Shown here in pieces: positions 1-5,693 of a DNA stretch of 10,894 nt; within the stretch, counting starts at the first letter, position 1, and the number at the start of each line of letters is the position of its first letter. The position numbers and the translations under genes were made by a program. The DNA comes from Pseudomonadota bacterium (GTDB lineage: Bacteria; Pseudomonadota; Gammaproteobacteria; Burkholderiales; Thiobacillaceae). The DNA is taken from positions 1 through 10,894 of the forward strand of contig JAJZTV010000049.1 in the NCBI GenBank assembly GCA_021847385.1, given 5' to 3'. The notes under the pieces were generated by a model. That model was not told the origin of the DNA and searched no databases. It worked only from the letters and a program-made list of their open reading frames with translations.

Positions 1-857
1 TGGATGGCGTCGATGGTGTAACTGCCAAGACCGGGGATACCGAAGAACGACTCCAGAATCAGGCTACCGAGAAACAGGCGCGGGATCACCACCACGGCAC
101 CGGTGAGGATGGGGATCATCGCGTTGCCCAAGACATGGCGGAACAGCACGGCACGCTCGGACAGGCCCTTGGCCCGGGCGGTGCGAACGTAGTCCTTGTG
201 GATCTCTTCCAGAAACAGCGTGCGGTAGAACCGGCTGGAGTCGCCCAGGCCGGAAACCACCCCGACCAGGACCGGCAGCAGCAGAAACTTGATACCCGCC
301 CAACCCAGCTCGTAACCGGACACCGGCACCCAATGCCAGAGCTTGCCCAAGAGGTACTGACCGCCGATGATGTAGAACAGGCCCGAGATCGACATCAACA
401 CGACGCACAACACCACGCCGGCGAAATCGAGATAGGTCGCGCGAAAGAACACCATGACCAGAGCGAAGCTGATGTAGGCCATGAGCCCAAGCAGGAAGGT
501 CGGCAAGGCGATGGCCAGGCTGGGCCACATGCGTATGCCGATCTCGCGGGCGATGTCGCGGCCATCGTCGGCCTGACCGAACGAGAAGGCAAACAGCTTG
601 AGCGATTTGTCGACGAACAGGGTATCGCTGACTTTGCCTAGGCCCTGCTCCGCCCGATTGAAGAACAGCGGTTTGTCATAGCCATGCTCGGTCTTCCAAC
701 GCTCGATCGCCTCCGGCGTGACATGCTTGGCCCCGAGATGAATGCGCGCCATATCGTCCGGGGTATTGACCACGAAGAACAGCGCGAAGGTAAGCAGGTT
801 GACCCCGATCAGGATCGGAATGGCATAGAGGATTCGGCGAACGATGTAGGCCAGCAT
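1..857 (-). CDS. ABC transporter permease, OppB/DppB/YejB-like (3' end missing)
   Basis: This is an inner-membrane permease subunit of a binding-protein-dependent importer of the peptide/nickel type. The first 285 residues are visible and the C-terminus lies beyond the left edge. The N-terminus (MLAYIVRRILYAIPILIG) is the usual first membrane helix of OppB/DppB/YejB proteins, followed by a periplasmic stretch of about 80 residues and further hydrophobic segments at about 112-137, 144-170, 189-203 and 246-270. The cytoplasmic EAA loop that contacts the ATPase is present at about residues 226-254 (TARAKGL...GNAMIPILTG). It lies 178 nt after the substrate-binding lipoprotein on the same strand, so the two probably serve one transporter; a second permease and ATPase would be expected to the left. 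YejB is the closest type I recognise, but the substrate cannot be read from the sequence. No good Shine-Dalgarno is seen before the ATG. Confidence 0.9.
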   Translation of the reverse strand, partial: MLAYIVRRILYAIPILIGVNLLTFALFFVVNTPDDMARIHLGAKHVTPEAIERWKTEHGYDKPLFFNRAEQGLGKVSDTLFVDKSLKLFAFSFGQADDGRDIAREIGIRMWPSLAIALPTFLLGLMAYISFALVMVFFRATYLDFAGVVLCVVLMSISGLFYIIGGQYLLGKLWHWVPVSGYELGWAGIKFLLLPVLVGVVSGLGDSSRFYRTLFLEEIHKDYVRTARAKGLSERAVLFRHVLGNAMIPILTGAVVVIPRLFLGSLILESFFGIPGLGSYTIDAI

Positions 858-1003
858 GGAGAGGCATCATACCAATGGACTCTAGCCGTCACCATGCCCC
901 GCACCTGCCACTGCCGATCGGCGCATTGCACGCGCAGGCCAATGCCGGAAATATCGACTGCGACAGAAACTGCCCAAAAACGATGGAGACCGCGAGGCAA
1001 GAC

Positions 1004-1031
1004 TGGCTGCGGCCATGCGCAGCCGCAGCCA
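1004..1031. repeat. Inverted repeat between transporter genes
   Basis: A 9-bp perfect inverted repeat (TGGCTGCGG / CCGCAGCCA) with a 10-nt loop lies just after the stop codon of the substrate-binding protein gene, reading on the minus strand. It can form a GC-rich hairpin in that transcript, but no T-run follows directly. It may therefore protect the 3' end or lower read-through into the permease gene rather than fully terminate. Confidence 0.4.
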
Positions 1032-1035
1032 TGAC

Positions 1036-3180
1036 TCAACCCTTGGCCGCCGCCTGCTGCCGCCGCCGATAGGCGCGCACCGCCGGCACGGCCGCCGCCA
1101 GCAAGACCAGCCAGCCGGCAAACAGCGGCCACCATATCGGCCGGTTCCATCGGCTTTGGTAGCCGATGCGTTGTGCCGGCTCCACTCGCCGATACTTCAA
1201 GGTGTTGTTGGCCATCAGATTGGGTTTGCCATTTTTCACCCAGGCGTGGCGCAAGCCGAAATTCTTGGGGAAGTAGGCGAAGACCCAAGGCGCATCGTTA
1301 CGGACGATATCGACCATGCGGTCGATCACGGCTTGACGCGCCGGGCCGTTGGCCATGTCTTTCATCTGCACGAACAGCCGGTCGAACTCGGGGTTGGCGT
1401 AGTTGGCCGCATTCTCGCCGTTCTGGCCCACCTTCCGGTTCGGCCCGTAGAGTAGGAACAGGAAATTCTCCGGGTCGGGATAATCGGCGTTCCAACCCCA
1501 TTCGAAGATCTGGGCATTGCCCTTGAGCATCTTGTCCTGGAAACGGTTGTAATCGGTGGCACGCACCACCAGTTGCACGCCGAGCTTGTCGAACTGCTTG
1601 CGATACCAGTCGAGCCGGCTCTTGGCCTCGGGCCCACTGGCCATGGTATCCAGGTAGAGCGTAAGCGGCTTGCCGGTGCGTGCCTCGCGGCCATCGGGAT
1701 ACCCCGCCTCGGCCAGCAAGCGTTTGGCGTCGTCGATGCTGCGACGGACAGCCCGGCCGTTCTGCCAACGGTAGACCACCGGGTCGATCCCCGCCTCGCC
1801 CTCGCGATAGCCATAAATACCCGGTGGCAACGGCCCCTGAGCCGGAATGCCGCGGCCGTTGAGGAAGATGGAGATGAACTCCTCATAGTCCAGCGCGATG
1901 GAGATCGCCTGGCGTAATTTGCGTGCGGATTCGTTCAAGCCGCCCAAGCTCGGGTCGCGCATATTGAAGCCGACATACCAGATCGAAGTGCGCACCGCCG
2001 TGGACAGTGCGATCCCCCGTGCACGCATCTCGGGCGAAAGGTCGGGCTGACCATCGGGGCCGATGCGGATGGCCTGGTCGAAGGTGTCGGAACTGATACC
2101 CGAGAGGTCATAGTAGCCCTGGAGGAATTTAGTCCAATAGGGGATGTCCTCCTTCTCCAGCCCATAGACCGCCTCGTCGATCAGCGGCAGCCGCTTGCCG
2201 GCATCCGCCAACAAGCCCTCGGCACGGTCGCCGGGCTCACCCTCGGCGGGATAGAAGTCCGCGTGATAATGGGGATTGCGCACCAGGCGCATGACCCGAT
2301 TCGGGTCGTTCTCGGCCAGATAGAATGGGCCGGTGCCGACCGGCTGCCAATCCAGGCTGAAATTGCGCTCGGCCATGCCCGGCTGGCTGTAAAAGCGTTC
2401 GGCCTCGGCCGGCACCGGCGCGAAGAAGGGCATGGCCAGCCAATAGGCGAATTGCGGGTACTTGCCCTTGATCTTGATCCGGTAGGTATAACGATCCACC
2501 GTCTCGGCCCCAGCCAGGGGATAGCGATCGAGATCGAGATAGCCCTCGCGCGGCAGGTCTTTCACGGCCTTGGCCAAAATCGCGCCATAGTCCTTGAGGC
2601 CGACGATATATTCGCTCATCAAGCCGAAGATCGGCGAACTCAGGCGCGGATTGGCCAAGCGCTTGATCTGATAAACATAGTCGGCTGCGGTCAACTCGCG
2701 GCTGGCCACATCCTTGAAATCGGCGAAGCGCTCGACCCGCTTCAGTGCCTCCGGTTCGATCGGCACATAACGCGCGCTGCCATCCGGCCGTCGGGCAAAG
2801 CATGGATGCGGCTGGTAGCGAATGCCGGGCTTGATCTGGATTTGATAGACGGTATAGGCAACGGCCTCGGCCGGCGCCGTTTCGGGCACGGCTCGACCAT
2901 CTGCGGCGTGATAGCTGACCGCGGGCATGGCCTTTGCCGTCAGCGGCTCCAGCTCGTAGGGGCGCTTGAGGTAGTGATATTGCAGCGGCGGTTCGTAGAT
3001 TTGGCCGGTGAATACCGCCTCGTTCTCGCTGTAGGAACGGGCGGGGTCGAGGTGTTTCGGGCGCTCGGAAAAGGCCGAATAGAGAATGTTTTTGCTCGCC
3101 TGGCCGGCCGGATAGGGGCTGTTGACCGGGCCGTTGCAAGCGGCCAGCAGCACGGCAAGTAGAAATGACCAGGCACGCAT
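1036..3180 (-). CDS. ABC transporter substrate-binding lipoprotein (SBP_bac_5 family) with C-terminal membrane anchor
   Basis: This 714-residue protein is the extracytoplasmic solute-binding component of a peptide/nickel-type ABC importer. The start at 3180 gives a textbook lipoprotein signal (MRAWSFLLAVLLAAC, lipobox L-A-A-C with Cys15); the frame stays open 48 codons further upstream, but that extension has no signal-peptide logic and would run into the fabI leader. Family features include a TGPFYL block near residue 280, an LRQAISIALD block near 420 and a WNADYPDPENF block near 560. It is longer than a typical DppA/OppA (about 530) or YejA (about 600). Unusually, the last 35 residues hold a hydrophobic helix (about 684-703) followed by an Arg-rich tail, as in a membrane anchor with its end in the cytoplasm. 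The neighbouring permease is probably its partner. The ligand is unknown. Confidence 0.9.
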   Translation of the reverse strand: MRAWSFLLAVLLAACNGPVNSPYPAGQASKNILYSAFSERPKHLDPARSYSENEAVFTGQIYEPPLQYHYLKRPYELEPLTAKAMPAVSYHAADGRAVPETAPAEAVAYTVYQIQIKPGIRYQPHPCFARRPDGSARYVPIEPEALKRVERFADFKDVASRELTAADYVYQIKRLANPRLSSPIFGLMSEYIVGLKDYGAILAKAVKDLPREGYLDLDRYPLAGAETVDRYTYRIKIKGKYPQFAYWLAMPFFAPVPAEAERFYSQPGMAERNFSLDWQPVGTGPFYLAENDPNRVMRLVRNPHYHADFYPAEGEPGDRAEGLLADAGKRLPLIDEAVYGLEKEDIPYWTKFLQGYYDLSGISSDTFDQAIRIGPDGQPDLSPEMRARGIALSTAVRTSIWYVGFNMRDPSLGGLNESARKLRQAISIALDYEEFISIFLNGRGIPAQGPLPPGIYGYREGEAGIDPVVYRWQNGRAVRRSIDDAKRLLAEAGYPDGREARTGKPLTLYLDTMASGPEAKSRLDWYRKQFDKLGVQLVVRATDYNRFQDKMLKGNAQIFEWGWNADYPDPENFLFLLYGPNRKVGQNGENAANYANPEFDRLFVQMKDMANGPARQAVIDRMVDIVRNDAPWVFAYFPKNFGLRHAWVKNGKPNLMANNTLKYRRVEPAQRIGYQSRWNRPIWWPLFAGWLVLLAAAVPAVRAYRRRQQAAAKG

Positions 3181-3187
3181 GACAGCA

Positions 3188-3216
3188 AGTGTAAAGAAGA
3201 AGAAATGCGCCGTCAC
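3188..3216 (-). promoter_or_regulatory. Possible promoter of the substrate-binding protein gene
   Basis: On the minus strand GTGACG (3216-3211) and TACACT (3193-3188) are separated by 17 nt, each matching four of six consensus bases. Transcription would begin almost at the ATG, giving a leaderless mRNA, which agrees with the absence of a Shine-Dalgarno there. This is a weak prediction. Confidence 0.25.
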
Positions 3217-3218
3217 GG

Positions 3219-3224
3219 TATAAT
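3219..3224 (+). promoter_or_regulatory. fabI promoter, -10 box
   Basis: A perfect TATAAT lies 41 nt before the fabI ATG in the 85-nt gap between the divergent genes. The hexamer at the 17-nt spacing (3196-3201, GAAGAA) is a poor -35, so the promoter may need an activator or rely on the -10. A good ribosome site (AAGGGA, 3252-3257) lies 8 nt before the start codon. Confidence 0.5.
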
Positions 3225-3265
3225 GCCGGCCTGATTGCTCTCCACAGAACAAAGGGAACAGAACC

Positions 3266-4054
3266 ATGGGCTTTCTCGCCGGCAAGAAAATCCTCATTAC
3301 CGGTTTGATCAGCAACCGTTCCATCGCCTATGGCGTGGCCCAGGCCTGCCATCGCGAAGGCGCCGAACTGGCCTTCAGCTACCAAGGCGAGCGCGCCCGC
3401 GATCGCGTGGTCGAATTCGCCAAGGAATTCGGCAGCGACCTCACCTTCGACTGCGACGTCTCCAGCGACGAGCAGATCGAGGCCCTGTTCGCCGGCCTGG
3501 CCAAGCGCTGGGACGGCCTCGACGGCATCGTCCACTCCATCGCCTTCGTGCCCAAGCAGGCCCTGGCCGGCGACTACCTGGAAAACGTCAACCGCGAGAA
3601 CTTCCGCATCGCCCACGACATCTCCAGCTATTCCTTCACCGCCCTGGCCAAGGCCGGCCTGCCCATGATGCAGGGCCGCAACGCCGCACTCTTGACCATG
3701 ACCTACCTCGGTGCCGTCCGCTACGTGCCGCACTACAACGTCATGGGCCTGGCCAAGGCCAGCCTGGAGACCTCGGTCTACTACCTGGCCTCCAGCCTCG
3801 GGCCCAAGGGCATCCGGGTCAACGGCGTGTCGGCCGGCCCGATCAAGACCCTGGCCGCCTCCGGTATCTCCGACTTCAACAAGCTGCTGGCCTGGGGCGA
3901 GAACAACTCGCCGCTGCGCCGCAACGTGACCATCGAAGAGGTCGGCAACACCGCCGCCTTCCTGCTGTCCGACCTGGCCTCCGGCATCACCGGCGAGATC
4001 ACCTATGTCGATTCCGGCTTCAACAGCACGGCCGGCTTGGCGGTGGAAGAATGA
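3266..4054 (+). CDS. fabI: Enoyl-[acyl-carrier-protein] reductase (NADH), FabI
   Basis: FabI carries out the last reduction of each fatty-acid elongation cycle in the cytoplasm, reducing trans-2-enoyl-ACP to acyl-ACP with NADH. The protein is 262 residues, the same length as the E. coli enzyme, and aligns with it without obvious gaps. It has the FabI-type nucleotide-binding start (ITGLISNRSIAYG, residues 11-23), the VHSIAF block at 89-94, and the catalytic Tyr-x6-Lys as Tyr157 and Lys164 (HYNVMGLAK), with Tyr147 in TMTYLGA. The block AGPIKTLAASGI (190-201) is the substrate-loop region. Residue 93, where Gly-to-Val gives triclosan resistance in E. coli, is Ala here, as in the staphylococcal enzyme, so no resistance should be inferred. 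The gene appears monocistronic, with its own promoter and terminator. Confidence 0.98.
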   Translation: MGFLAGKKILITGLISNRSIAYGVAQACHREGAELAFSYQGERARDRVVEFAKEFGSDLTFDCDVSSDEQIEALFAGLAKRWDGLDGIVHSIAFVPKQALAGDYLENVNRENFRIAHDISSYSFTALAKAGLPMMQGRNAALLTMTYLGAVRYVPHYNVMGLAKASLETSVYYLASSLGPKGIRVNGVSAGPIKTLAASGISDFNKLLAWGENNSPLRRNVTIEEVGNTAAFLLSDLASGITGEITYVDSGFNSTAGLAVEE

Positions 4055-4076
4055 CCCGCTAACAGAGCTTCATAGC

Positions 4077-4101
4077 AAGCCGGCCACGTGCCGGCTTTTT
4101 T
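4077..4101 (+). terminator. Intrinsic terminator after fabI
   Basis: AAGCCGGC and GCCGGCTT form an 8-bp GC-rich stem around a 5-nt loop (CACGT), running straight into a run of six T (4096-4101). It begins 22 nt after the fabI stop codon. Confidence 0.9.
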
Positions 4102-4107
4102 ATCTCT

Positions 4108-4848
4108 ATGTTATTGAACTTCGATCTTACCCAGACCCTCGCCGTCGCCCTGCTCTTCATCTGGACCGGCTTCGTCCGCACCGGCCTGGGTTTCGGCGGC
4201 GCGGCGTTGGGGCTGCCCTTGCTGCTGTTCATCGAGCCGCAACCGCTGCTCTGGCTACCGATCATCGGCAGCCATCTGCTGTTTTTCTCCGGTTTGACGC
4301 TACGTACCCGGCTGCACAATGTCGATTGGCGCTATCTCGGCCGCTCATCGGCGTATATCGTGCCGGCTGCGATCGTCGGCGTGTTCGGCCTGGTCAACCT
4401 GCCCACCGCCTGGCTCAATATCGCCATCTATTCCATCACCCTGTTCTACGGCTTCATCTGGCTACTCAATCGCGCCATCGAAAGCCATTCGAAATGGGTG
4501 GACAGGCTGCTGCTGATCCTCGGCGGTTATATCGCCGGCACCTCGTTGACCGGTGCGCCGCTCATGGTCGCGGTCTATATGCGCAACGTCGACAAGACCA
4601 AACTGCGCGACACCCTGTTCGTGCTCTGGTTCGTCCTGGTCAGCATCAAGATGGCGACCTTCATCGCCCTCTCGGTCGACCTGCATCTGCTCGCCGCACT
4701 CAGCCTGTTGCCGACTGCGGCCATCGGCCACTACATGGGTCTGCGCGCACACGAGGCCATCACCCGCAATGACCTCTTATTCAAGCGCTGGATCGGCGGC
4801 GGCTTGGTCGTCGTCAGCACCTTTGGCCTGCTCGGCCACCATAGCTGA
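4108..4848 (+). CDS. TauE/SafE-family membrane transporter (sulfite-exporter-like permease)
   Basis: This 246-residue protein is almost wholly hydrophobic, with about seven or eight membrane helices, and belongs to the TauE/SafE (YfcA-like) family of small-anion transporters. The two family half-repeats are recognisable: a Gly-rich first block (FVRTGLGFGGAALGLPLL, about residues 22-39) and its counterpart in the second half (GGYIAGTSLTGAPLM, about 139-153). Members export or import sulfite, sulfoacetate and similar organosulfur or carboxylate anions; the substrate here cannot be read from sequence. The start is uncertain: the ATG is only 6 nt beyond the fabI terminator T-run and no Shine-Dalgarno is visible, but this start places the first helix as in other family members. 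A small exported-protein gene follows after 26 nt and may be co-transcribed. Confidence 0.85.
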   Translation: MLLNFDLTQTLAVALLFIWTGFVRTGLGFGGAALGLPLLLFIEPQPLLWLPIIGSHLLFFSGLTLRTRLHNVDWRYLGRSSAYIVPAAIVGVFGLVNLPTAWLNIAIYSITLFYGFIWLLNRAIESHSKWVDRLLLILGGYIAGTSLTGAPLMVAVYMRNVDKTKLRDTLFVLWFVLVSIKMATFIALSVDLHLLAALSLLPTAAIGHYMGLRAHEAITRNDLLFKRWIGGGLVVVSTFGLLGHHS

Positions 4849-4874
4849 TCGTCATCCACAGCAAGGAGATTCTC

Positions 4875-5343
4875 ATGAAGCGCATCGCCTATCCAATCGC
4901 ACTGTTCGCCGCCACCCTGCCAGCAATGGCTGGCAGACCATGGACATCGCCATCACGACAATGTGCCGCAGCAACTGCAACTTGATGCCGGCAAGCCGTG
5001 GAAGATCGATGTCCCGCTGCGGCAGGCCATGGACAACATCAACGGGGCGATGAAACAGGCCTTTCCGCGTATCCACGGCAACATGTTCACTCAAGCGGAT
5101 TATCGAAAACTGGGCGAGGTCGTGGACAAGGAGATCGCCTATGCCGTGGCCAATTGCAAGCTGGAGCCCAGGGCCGACGCCATGCTGCACCTGGTCATCG
5201 CCGAACTGAGCGCCGGCGCCGAGGCCATGCGGGGCAAGGGCAAGCCCTCCCGCCACGACGGCGCGGTGAAGGTGATCGAGGCGCTGCATGCCTACGGCCG
5301 CCACTTCCAGCATCCGGGTTGGGTAGCGACCGGCGGCAAGTAA
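4875..5343 (+). pseudogene. Small exported protein (DnrO-like), frameshifted at the signal-peptide junction
   Basis: A strong ribosome site (AAGGAGA, 4863-4869) precedes an ATG that opens a clean signal peptide (MKRIAYPIALFAATLPAMA). That frame then meets TGA at 4983-4985. The mature part continues in the +1 frame from about 4933 (ADHGHRHHDNVPQQLQ...) to TAA at 5341-5343. Removing one G from GCTGGCAG near 4929-4934 would join the two parts into one protein of about 155 residues ending its signal at A-M-A. The mature protein has a His-rich N-terminus, a helical body with one Cys (in AYAVANCKLEP) and the ending HPGW. I recognise it as a betaproteobacterial periplasmic family sometimes called DnrO-like; its function is unknown to me. 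The mature frame alone has only a GTG (4963) with no ribosome site, so expression as assembled is doubtful. A sequencing or assembly error is a real alternative. Confidence 0.75.
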
Positions 5344-5355
5344 GGCAATCAAAAC

Positions 5356-5382
5356 AAAACGGCCGGTTCAACCGGCCGTTTT
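5356..5382. terminator. Strong bidirectional intrinsic terminator
   Basis: AAAACGGCCGG and CCGGCCGTTTT form an 11-bp stem around TTCAA, 12 nt after the stop of the small exported-protein gene. The stem ends in A's on the left and T's on the right, and more A's precede it, so it can stop transcription in both directions. This suits a boundary between convergent genes; on the minus strand it lies 16 nt beyond the guaA-like stop codon at 5401-5399. Confidence 0.85.
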
Positions 5383-5398
5383 GCATTCGCTTAGCCAA

Positions 5399-5425
5399 TC
5401 ATTCCCACTCAATTGTTTCCGGTGC
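5399..5425 (-). other. guaA 3'-end remnant, probable island attachment site
   Basis: Read on the minus strand, this stretch encodes A-P-E-T-I-E-W-E followed by TGA. GMP synthetase (GuaA) typically ends in P-P-[AG]-T-I-E-W-E. The frame extends only 24 codons (to 5473) before a TAA at 5476-5474, and the sequence further upstream does not resemble GuaA, so this is just the gene's tail. The 3' end of guaA is a known insertion target of tyrosine-recombinase genomic islands, which leave such a duplicated tail at their far end. The position, immediately after host genes and a bidirectional terminator and before accessory genes, fits that. The assignment rests on a short match and is inference. Confidence 0.5.
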
Positions 5426-5693
5426 CGTAAAACCCGTATGGGCGCTAGCTTTTTGTGTTCTGATCACTACAGTTTACCGTCACTTATACCGTCAAAAAAT
5501 ATGCGCTTTTGCTGGCGCGGGAGATGGACTCGGTTTGCGCGGCGACTATTCCAGCCCATCAATCGTCAACTATCGCTGATATCTGCGAAGGCGCTCATTT
5601 TGAAAAAGTTCATCGAATCGTAGCTCAGCTACGACTGACCGAGTTCAAACAAAACCTGCCGCTTCCGTAGAAAGGGCCAATACTCGCCATTCG
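5426..5693. other. Gene-poor junction segment
   Basis: I see no convincing gene here. It is more AT-rich than its surroundings in part (5430-5510). A plus-strand frame is open from after the TGA at 5461 to a TAG at 5668-5670 (48 codons from an ATG at 5524), but it lacks a ribosome site at a usable distance and matches no family I know; it could be a gene remnant. A 17-nt palindrome lies at 5618-5634. The segment separates the guaA-like tail from the stop codon of the KAP gene. Confidence 0.4.
5618..5634. repeat. Near-perfect 17-nt palindrome
   Basis: TCGTAGCT and AGCTACGA flank a single central C. In RNA it would form a 6-bp stem with a 5-nt loop. On the minus strand it lies 60 nt beyond the KAP gene stop, with a T-rich stretch (5601-5606 as A's on the plus strand) another 12 nt on, so it could be a weak terminator for the hipB-hipA-KAP transcript, or a protein-binding site at the island end. 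Confidence 0.4.

Noticed and set aside
855..868. TATGAT on the minus strand just upstream of the permease as a -10 box
   Set aside because: It would start transcription only a few bases from the ATG and no reasonable -35 lies 16-18 nt upstream; the gene is probably transcribed from the upstream gene.
2263..3162. A 299-codon plus-strand frame opposite the binding-protein gene
   Set aside because: It is wholly antisense to a gene with clear family motifs and has no recognisable domain or ribosome site.
3542..3547. Ala at FabI position 93 as a triclosan-resistance change
   Set aside because: Other naturally sensitive FabI proteins carry Ala there, so it cannot be read as a resistance mutation.
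2237..3733. A long minus-strand open frame (498 codons) across the binding-protein gene, the promoter region and fabI
   Set aside because: It is in another frame from two well-recognised genes and runs through their divergent promoter; the translation has the biased look of a GC-rich shadow and matches no family.
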